Source: Janthinobacterium agaricidamnosum
GTDB taxonomy: Bacteria > Pseudomonadota > Gammaproteobacteria > Burkholderiales > Burkholderiaceae_D
Assembly (NCBI RefSeq): GCF_003667705.1
Contig: NZ_CP033019.1
Location: 3,038,001 to 3,102,000, forward strand
DNA: 64,000 bases
Reading direction: 5' to 3'
The notes beneath the pieces were generated by a model that made no database searches, was not told where the DNA came from, and saw nothing but the letters and a program-made list of their open reading frames with translations. The translations under genes and the position numbers were made by a program. Below are positions 62,761 through 64,000 of this stretch, piece by piece (the stretch's first letter is position 1; each line of letters opens with the position of its first letter).

Positions 62761-63830
62761 GGCGCCCAGTACGTTTGCAATTTCAGCTGCGCCAGCGCCT
62801 GGTTGACGAACTGGGGCGCGAACAGGCTGTCGACTTGCAGGGGCCGCCCGATCAGGCCCGCGCTCTTCGCATATGCCGCCTCGCCCAGGTAATGCTGGCG
62901 CAGGCTGGCCGTGAACAATGGCGACCAGCGCGCCTGCCACGGCGTATGGTCGCCTGCCAGTTCGCGCCGCACGACGCTTTCCACCTGGCCCGCCGCCGCC
63001 TCCGTGCGCACGTATTCGTCTTCGCCACCGGCGCCGGCGGCCCGGTGGTGCTCGCGCACATAGGCCGTCACCACCAGCTGGGCCAGCTGCGGCCAGCGTT
63101 GCAGGAAGCCGCTGTCGGCCCACAGTTCGGCGCGCATCTTCCAGTCCTGCGGCGGCGCCTTGCTGGACCAGATGATCTTGCCGACCTTTTTATCTTCCAG
63201 CAAAAAGGCGTCGCTGAGGGTAAAGAAGGCATCGGCGCCGCCCGTGGCCACGGCCGCCGCGCCCGCCTGCGGATTGAGGTTGAGGATTTTCACGTCGCGC
63301 AAAGTCATGCCATTCGCTTCCAGCAGGCGCGCGAACGGGTATTCCCACGGCCGGCCACGGTGCAGGGCGATCTTCTTGCCCTTCAGCTCCTTGATCGACT
63401 TCGCCGTGGAGCCGTTCGGCACCACCAGGTAAGTGTTGCTGAAGCTGCCGCCCGGCAAAATCAGCCGCGTCTGCAGGCCCGAGGCATTGGCGATGATCGA
63501 TGGCAGGTCGCCATACTGGGCCAGGTCGATCGAGTGGTTGGCAAACGCCTCGTTGACTTGCGTCGCCACGGAATTGGTGGTGACGGGCACCCATTCCAGC
63601 TTCACGCCCAGCTTGCCCAGTTCGGCCGCCAGCCAGCCTTGGGCGGCCACCTGGGCGGCCGAACCGGCAAACACGGTCTTGCCGGACGGCGCCGTGCGCG
63701 CCACGACGGCGATGCGCACGGCGGCCGGCAGCGGCTCGGCCGCCGCCGCGATGGCTGGCGCCAGCAGGCTGGCCGCCATTACGGCGACAGACAGCTTGCG
63801 CCAGCTCAAACCTAAGAATTTCAATGACAT
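62757..63830 (-). CDS. ssuA: ABC transporter substrate-binding protein, SsuA type
   Basis: 357 residues with a signal peptide (LSVAVMAASLLAPAIAAAA). The binding domain has TNSVATQVNEAFANHSIDLA, QYGDLPSIIANASGL and LHRGRPWEYPFARLL. It overlaps the first permease gene by 4 nt. It is the paralog of the protein at 56801-57856 (both carry YGDLPS and HRGRPWE), so the system may bind two related sulfur compounds. The symbol denotes class, not a tested substrate. Confidence 0.87.
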   Translation of the reverse strand: MSLKFLGLSWRKLSVAVMAASLLAPAIAAAAEPLPAAVRIAVVARTAPSGKTVFAGSAAQVAAQGWLAAELGKLGVKLEWVPVTTNSVATQVNEAFANHSIDLAQYGDLPSIIANASGLQTRLILPGGSFSNTYLVVPNGSTAKSIKELKGKKIALHRGRPWEYPFARLLEANGMTLRDVKILNLNPQAGAAAVATGGADAFFTLSDAFLLEDKKVGKIIWSSKAPPQDWKMRAELWADSGFLQRWPQLAQLVVTAYVREHHRAAGAGGEDEYVRTEAAAGQVESVVRRELAGDHTPWQARWSPLFTASLRQHYLGEAAYAKSAGLIGRPLQVDSLFAPQFVNQALAQLKLQTYWAP

Positions 63831-63852
63831 TGCGGGCCTGTTCTAGTAAGGG

Positions 63853-64000
63853 TTACACCAGGTCGGTGGCAGGCAATAATGACAAGGCGCGCGCCGTGTC
63901 GATCAGCTTGCTCATCTTCCATTGCTGCAGCAGCACGCCGGGACCGAAGTCGCGCGAACCGCCGATGGCTTCGGCCGCGATCTGGATCTGCGCGCCCTCT
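63853..64000 (-). CDS. C-terminal end of an upstream gene of the sulfur cluster
   Basis: The last ~49 codons of a minus-strand frame end at a TAA (63855-63853), 22 nt before the SsuA gene. Visible residues include AAEAIGGSRDFGPGVLLQQW and KLIDTARALSLLPATDLV. I do not recognise the family. Its position suggests the same operon; the rest lies outside the window. Confidence 0.6.
   Translation of the reverse strand, partial: EGAQIQIAAEAIGGSRDFGPGVLLQQWKMSKLIDTARALSLLPATDLV

Overview
The window is dense, GC-rich bacterial DNA with no tRNA, rRNA, CRISPR array or intact mobile element. Its gene content points to a free-living betaproteobacterium of the Oxalobacteraceae (Janthinobacterium, Massilia or Duganella type). 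The main clues are a Phc-type quorum-sensing operon, a two-domain beta-propeller phytase paired with a TonB receptor, a QueE with the CX14CX2C cluster motif, and many TonB-dependent receptors. The genus is an inference.

Left part (1-12.1 kb): a truncated, probably Fur-controlled TonB receptor; tadA-queD and queE (tRNA editing and queuosine precursors); a HisKA_3 sensor kinase and a PAS-GGDEF diguanylate cyclase; a large M16 peptidase; a membrane protein coupled to an unknown protein; a secreted nuclease and an SRPBCC protein.

12.1-19.2 kb: a tightly overlapping minus-strand operon of four genes matching phcB-phcS-phcR-phcQ (3-hydroxy fatty acid methyl ester quorum sensing), then an AraC regulator coupled to a membrane protein with a degenerate GGDEF domain.

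19.4-25.3 kb: a TonB receptor translationally coupled to a beta-propeller phytase, behind a well-placed Pho box. It is followed by an AT-richer patch holding an orphan gene with a perfect 20-bp palindrome in its promoter, and an IS5-type transposase remnant.

25.3-36 kb: mostly small transport, regulatory and resistance-like genes: an RhtA-type exporter, cytochrome c, GNAT and XRE-cupin, LysR divergent from YeiH, a LysE exporter, a hydrolase divergent from AraC, a type A CAT-like protein, DUF5071, an Fsr-like MFS transporter and an MXKDX-repeat protein.

36.2-44.1 kb: a DUF1223-cytochrome b-molybdopterin oxidoreductase operon faces an ECF sigma factor and NrsF-type anti-sigma gene. A sequence of the SigF type (TGTAACC-N16-CGAA) lies in front of the oxidoreductase operon. 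Next comes a DUF4331-lipoprotein-repeat protein-HupE/UreJ cassette of unknown function.

44.1-56.8 kb: a FecI-FecR-siderophore receptor-PepSY module, KptA, another TonB receptor, a membrane-anchored receiver-like protein, an Imm22-like protein, and an unusual 897-residue protein joining a NodB deacetylase, a caspase-like peptidase, an EF-hand-like loop and TPRs.

56.8-64 kb: a sulfur-scavenging cluster on the minus strand with two SsuA-like binding proteins, two permeases, an ATPase, an MFS transporter and a DszB-like desulfinase. It continues past the right edge.
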